A stretch of DNA of 37,144 nucleotides from Saprospiraceae bacterium (lineage in GTDB: Bacteria > Bacteroidota > Bacteroidia > Chitinophagales > Saprospiraceae): contig JAGQWZ010000090.1 in assembly GCA_020436835.1 (NCBI GenBank), forward strand, positions 1 to 37,144, given 5' to 3'. Position 1 is the stretch's first letter. Each line of letters opens with the position of its first letter. The notes under the pieces are model-generated. The model worked only from the letters and a program-made list of their open reading frames with translations, had not been told where the DNA came from and ran no database searches. Of the stretch, positions 34,174-37,144 are shown piece by piece. Made by a program: the position numbers and the translations under genes.

Positions 34174-34755
34174 CTAATTTGCCCGGGCAAGTTGAGCCCG
34201 GATCCGGCTGAGTTGAATGGGAGTAATCCCTAAATAAGATGCAATATGGTATTGCGGAATAAGGCTTTCCAGCCCGGGATACTCCTCCCTGAATATCAAA
34301 TAGTTGTTCGTAGCATCGTTGGTAACCATTTCAATATCATGCTTTTCCTTATCGATCCACACTTGTTCCATAATTCGAAGCATCAATGATTCAAGACACC
34401 GGTGCAGGTCAAATAAATCGCGGAAACGGCGGTAAGAAAAACGAACCAGTTTGCAAGGTGATAACGCCTGAAAGGACAAAAGGCAGGGATCTCCGGTGAG
34501 CAAGGCGGTCAGGGGAGTGGGAAACATTCCGGGGACAAAAAAAGTCTTATTATATTCATTACCATCCCGGTCATAAAAGACCCTTATCACTCCTTCAACA
34601 AGTCCAAAGCAAAAATGTACCCTGGAACCGGCCCGAACCAAATATTCATTTCGATCTAAATGGGTGACTTCCATTATTGGATACAAATCCCTGATCGCTT
34701 CCTTTGTCAAAGGAAAAATCTTTTCCAGTGCTGAAATAAATTGATCGATTTCCAT
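34174..34755 (-). CDS. Crp/Fnr-family transcriptional regulator (second copy)
   Basis: A 193-residue regulator of the same short type as the one at 31505. The sensory barrel (about 15-115) includes HLDRNEYLVRAGSRVHFCFG and the C-terminal helix-turn-helix IASYLGITPIQLSRIRAQLA (about 171-190). The recognition helix differs only moderately from the 31505 protein (PVSLSRIRRRIA versus PIQLSRIRAQLA), which fits the near-identical boxes they neighbour. No ligand is deduced. The likely target is the membrane protein/beta-barrel/SDR operon downstream. Confidence 0.87.
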   Translation of the reverse strand: MEIDQFISALEKIFPLTKEAIRDLYPIMEVTHLDRNEYLVRAGSRVHFCFGLVEGVIRVFYDRDGNEYNKTFFVPGMFPTPLTALLTGDPCLLSFQALSPCKLVRFSYRRFRDLFDLHRCLESLMLRIMEQVWIDKEKHDIEMVTNDATNNYLIFREEYPGLESLIPQYHIASYLGITPIQLSRIRAQLARAN

Positions 34756-35108
34756 CCGCTGAATGGATTTTAACAGTAAGATAGAGAATTATTGATAATT
34801 CAAATACCAACTGGCGTTTCGTTGCATAATAGAAAGTTTACAAAGTAGCGCCGCATTTTTTCACCAGGACATGGCGTAGAACGCAGGTATAACGGCGTTC
34901 TGTCGAGGCTCTGAAACGCCGTCATCGCAAAACACTTCAGATCGACAAAATAAAATTCCAAATACCTGCGATGCTTTAACCGAGCACACTCCCATCCACA
35001 ACTATATTTGCCTTCTTCGTCTGACCAGCGACTATTGAAGTACCCAGCTGTAATAAAATCAGAATGATCCAATTCCCCATTATTCCATTTCAAGCGAGAG
35101 TTCACCTA
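34756..35108. other. 353-bp stretch with no supported gene; hairpin at 34892-34922
   Basis: The only sizeable frame is a minus-strand 101-codon ORF (34800-35105) with odd composition, rich in Arg, Tyr and Cys, and no domain; I do not call it. A strong inverted repeat, ACGGCGTT (34892-34899) and AACGCCGT (34915-34922) with a 15-nt loop, lies in the middle, and a second small one (GCGT-aga-ACGC) is at 34874-34884. These could be termination or processing structures for the gene upstream on the minus strand, or remnants of a recombination site. Confidence 0.35.
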
Positions 35109-35588
35109 TCACATTCCTGACTCATAAGTAATCGAGACAATTTTCCATTCTCCCGCATATCTAATTAAGGAAAAAAGATCAAAACCTTCCCATTCAATAA
35201 GCTTGTCGGAAGTGCCAAATTTTGCCTTGTATTTCGTATAAACTGAGGCAAGATTACCCTGAATCGAAATGTCTGCATCAATCATACGCTCTTCGAAAAT
35301 GGGTTGACTGTCAGGTCCATCCTTCGTCTGAGCTAGAAATTCATCAATCGTATAGCCATGAATTTCGGGCTTCTGATCAGACCCGGATTTCCACACTGTC
35401 GTCAATGTGCCTTTTTCCACAAAAAAATCCCGGTACAAATTCCAATTGCGATCACTCATGGTGCCATAATAATCTTGCAGAAACAAATATACCGTCTGCT
35501 CGGATGAAGATAAAGTGTGAGGCTCGCCAGACTGAGCGAAGCTAAGAGGACAATAAATAAGGGCAACGATGAATCCAAAGAAACGCAT
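35109..35588 (-). CDS. Secreted NTF2/SnoaL-like hypothetical protein
   Basis: A 159-residue protein with a signal peptide (residues 1-19, FFGFIVALIYCPLSFAQ). The ATG at 35588 is preferred over an in-frame one at 35672 because it directly precedes that signal. The mature part, VYLFLQDYYGTMSDRNWNLY, then FFVEKGTLTTVWK and WEGFDLFSLIRYAGEWKIVS near the end, follows the helix-then-curved-sheet pattern of the NTF2-like (SnoaL/DUF4440) fold, which includes enzymes and binding proteins. It lies downstream of the ArsR-AHSA1 pair with a 221-bp gap. The biochemical role is unknown. Confidence 0.75.
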   Translation of the reverse strand: MRFFGFIVALIYCPLSFAQSGEPHTLSSSEQTVYLFLQDYYGTMSDRNWNLYRDFFVEKGTLTTVWKSGSDQKPEIHGYTIDEFLAQTKDGPDSQPIFEERMIDADISIQGNLASVYTKYKAKFGTSDKLIEWEGFDLFSLIRYAGEWKIVSITYESGM

Positions 35589-35809
35589 ATTGTACGAAAA
35601 GAAACGAATTATGAAAGCCAATAGATTTAAGGACGAAAATTCCGTTTTCAATAAAAATAAACAATTTGCCAAACCAGTACGTCTGACTCGACCAAATACT
35701 ACATTCGATTTATTTGATGGCAGCGCATCAGAAATTCGTTTCTCTAAACAAACGAAAACAAACCGGAAATCAATGAAAGTAAGAGCACAGCAGTACCCTT
35801 GGGCCTTCC

Positions 35810-36271
35810 CTACCGGACTTCAGTTTGATTTTCCAGTAGCTCAACAAGCCGGTCAAATACTGATCCCCATCCATTGTAAAAACCCATCTTTTCCTGTTGT
35901 CGACAGTATTCCTCCGTGGAATGAACTACATTAAATGTGAAATGAGTCTGATTTCCATCTCCTTTGAAAAAAGCCTGGATTTCCACGCCGGTGGTCATAG
36001 GTCGAAAGTCAGCGGACGAAATTATTTTTTCATTTTTCACGATATCGGAATAGATTCCCTCGGTTACAAATTCCTTTCCATCTGGCATGGTCATGGAATA
36101 CTTCCATTTTCCACCCACCTTAAACTCGTGTTCAATTATATCCAGTTTCATTCCAGGTGGGCCCCACCAGTTTGCGATATGTTCAGGTCGAGTCCAGGCC
36201 TCCCAGACCAGATCGATTGGAGCAGGTAAAATCCTTTCAATAGTCAATGTTCTTTTTTCCAGATCACTCAT
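35810..36271 (-). CDS. AHSA1/SRPBCC (START-like) domain protein
   Basis: A 153-residue single-domain protein of the Activator-of-Hsp90-ATPase-homolog-1 group within the SRPBCC superfamily. IERILPAPIDLVWEAWTRPEHI (split across 11-32), NWWGPPGM and the C-terminal FYNGWGSVFDRLVELLE are signature segments. Such proteins bind hydrophobic ligands in a deep pocket. The start overlaps the ArsR stop by eight bases, so the two are translated together from the operator region at 36604-36644. This ArsR-AHSA1 arrangement is common, and the ligand of the SRPBCC protein is usually unknown. Confidence 0.93.
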   Translation of the reverse strand: MSDLEKRTLTIERILPAPIDLVWEAWTRPEHIANWWGPPGMKLDIIEHEFKVGGKWKYSMTMPDGKEFVTEGIYSDIVKNEKIISSADFRPMTTGVEIQAFFKGDGNQTHFTFNVVHSTEEYCRQQEKMGFYNGWGSVFDRLVELLENQTEVR

Positions 36272-36593
36272 CCGTTTTTCTTTTTATTTGTAGTTCGATT
36301 AAATACTTTTCGAAGGAGTCTATTTTTTCTTCCCACAAGTCCTGGTACTGTTCCAGCCACAAAAAAGCTGGAATCAAACTTGCCGGTTCAATCTCGTACA
36401 AACGTTCTCTTCCCTGCTGCTCCACATTTACAATTCCACATTCTTCAAGAATCTTCAGATGTTTCGATATGGCCGGCCGGCTGATTTCAAATTTTTCCGC
36501 TACTGCGTTGACAGTCAGTGGTTCTGCGGATAAAAGCCGGATAATATCACGTCTTACCGGATCGGCAATCGCTTGAAAAACATCTCTCCTCAT
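36264..36593 (-). CDS. ArsR-family transcriptional repressor
   Basis: A 109-residue winged-helix regulator. The HTH is AVAEKFEISRPAISKHLKIL (about 31-50) and the wing is VEQQGRERLYEI. No CxC or His/Asp metal-site pattern is present, so it is probably not a metal sensor; it belongs to the ArsR branch paired with SRPBCC/AHSA1 proteins. It overlaps the AHSA1 gene by eight bases and is preceded by a tandem inverted repeat, so autorepression is predicted. The start at 36593 gives MRRDVFQAIADPVRRDIIRL, the standard N terminus. Confidence 0.93.
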   Translation of the reverse strand: MRRDVFQAIADPVRRDIIRLLSAEPLTVNAVAEKFEISRPAISKHLKILEECGIVNVEQQGRERLYEIEPASLIPAFLWLEQYQDLWEEKIDSFEKYLIELQIKRKTDE

Positions 36594-36603
36594 CTAAATA
36601 GGT

Positions 36604-36644
36604 ATCCGTTCGGTTACGAATATATAAGAAACCGTTCGGTTACG
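36604..36644. promoter_or_regulatory. Tandem ArsR-type operator upstream of arsR-AHSA1
   Basis: CCGTTCGGTTACG occurs at 36606-36618 and 36632-36644 with a 26-bp period. The distal copy contains the inverted repeat AACCG-TT-CGGTT (36630-36641, perfect arms), and the proximal copy the same with one mismatch (36604-36615). A TATATAAG-like -10 lies between. Position 11-51 bases before the arsR ATG supports autorepression by two bound dimers. Confidence 0.6.
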
Positions 36645-36730
36645 CAAATTTTTTCGAAGGAAATGATCGTCCGCGCCGCGTTGGTGCATGATACACTTTC
36701 GTGACTGTTATATCAAGGAAGCAGGAATAA

Positions 36731-37144
36731 TTCGCCACCACAAGCTACATTCCTATGTGCTCACGTGGTGAAATAGATGTACACAACTCGCCACCACATA
36801 GATACATTAGAACACATAGCATTCTTTTCAATCTCATTCACCCTGACTGGTATACTTTTAGGTGATAGGGTAGTATACTTTTCAATGGAAATCTACACTT
36901 CTTCAGTAACCTACCCTATGTGCCTATATGGTAAAATAGACGTACACAATTTAACACCACATAGATACATTAGAACACCTGGAACTTATTTCAATCTCCC
37001 CTCTCCCGGCTCTTTCAGCTACTTTCCTATGTGCCTATGTGGTAAAATAGATATACACAATTCGCCACCACATAGATACATAGAACACATAGTATTCTTT
37101 TCAATCTCATTCACCTGACTGGTATACTTTTCGGTAGGGTAGTA
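36731..37144. repeat. Array of CTATGTG-based palindromic repeats at the right edge
   Basis: Three roughly 65-68 bp units start at 36752, 36915 and 37026. Each has a left arm containing CCTATGTG and ATGTGGT or variants, a central TAGATATACACAATTCGCC-like spacer and a right arm ACCACATAGATACAT followed by AGAACACATAG, so the ends are inverted. A partial right arm precedes the first unit (36731-36750). An AT-rich 50-55 bp tail (ATTCTTTTCAATCTCATTCA, then CCTGACTGGTATACTTTT) follows the first and last units. The array runs off the window edge. Units are imperfect and unevenly spaced, so it is not a CRISPR array. Confidence 0.75.

Noticed and set aside
34892..34922. Integron attC site
   Set aside because: The stem resembles one, but the paired RYYYAAC and GTTRRRY core sites are not both present and no integrase or cassette array is seen.
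34800..35105. Minus-strand 101-codon ORF as a gene
   Set aside because: Its composition is atypical, there is no domain, and it spans strong inverted repeats.
36777..37118. Plus-strand 113-codon ORF
   Set aside because: It is a translation of the palindromic repeat array, internally repetitive and without protein-like features.
36731..37144. CRISPR-like array at the right edge
   Set aside because: Units are long, imperfect palindromes with uneven spacing (163 and 111 bp) and shared rather than unique spacers; no cas genes are present.

Overview
The window looks like a chromosomal segment of a free-living member of the Bacteroidota, probably Saprospiria- or Chitinophagia-like. This is inferred from the protein style, many lipoproteins with Bacteroidota-type lipoboxes, LytTR and short Crp/Fnr regulators, TAnnTTTG-like -7 promoter elements and the absence of strong Shine-Dalgarno sequences. 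No rRNA, tRNA, CRISPR array, prophage or full insertion sequence was seen.

Layout. 1-11.3 kb is a degradative and periplasmic block: an HtrA-type serine protease, two M28 zinc peptidases, a lipoprotein sugar dehydrogenase-like beta-propeller, an FAD amine oxidase, an AT-rich orphan AAA ATPase, an N-acyl-D-amino-acid deacylase-like amidohydrolase and a DinB/YfiT-fold protein. 11.3-17.4 kb is a hexuronate locus: uxaC, kdgK, eda (KDPG aldolase) and a dctPQM TRAP transporter. The middle enzymes (fructuronate/tagaturonate reductase and mannonate/altronate dehydratase) are not in the window. The eda-TRAP half, plus one Tat-signal hypothetical gene, is bracketed by two inverted copies of a short MITE-like element with terminal inverted repeats and apparent target duplications.

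18.7-24 kb holds an AGE-family epimerase lipoprotein, a TPR-transmembrane-adenylate cyclase and an alpha-glucan phosphorylase. 24.2-26.9 kb is a translationally overlapping operon (Gfo/Idh/MocA oxidoreductase, sugar-phosphate isomerase/epimerase, alpha/beta hydrolase) whose middle gene carries an in-frame amber codon. 27-28.9 kb has a secreted cupin protein and a membrane LytTR regulator, with a 20-bp-period direct repeat between them. 29.1-30.6 kb has a small ORF and a sterol desaturase-like protein fused to a DUF2147-like secreted domain.

30.7-34.8 kb is a minus-strand regulatory cassette: two Crp/Fnr-family regulators, each followed by a TTAAC-N4-GTTAA box exactly 22 bp upstream of a -7 element, serving a small membrane protein/beta-barrel/SDR operon and a lipoprotein gene. 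35.1-36.6 kb has an NTF2-like secreted protein and an ArsR-AHSA1 pair with a tandem operator. The right end (36.7 kb to the edge) is a noncoding array of CTATGTG-based palindromic repeats.

The most interesting signals are the duplicated Crp-box/promoter architecture, the MITE-like pair around eda-TRAP, the amber-interrupted isomerase, the predicted uxaC, LytTR and ArsR operators, the HxH-less amidohydrolase and the desaturase-DUF2147 fusion.
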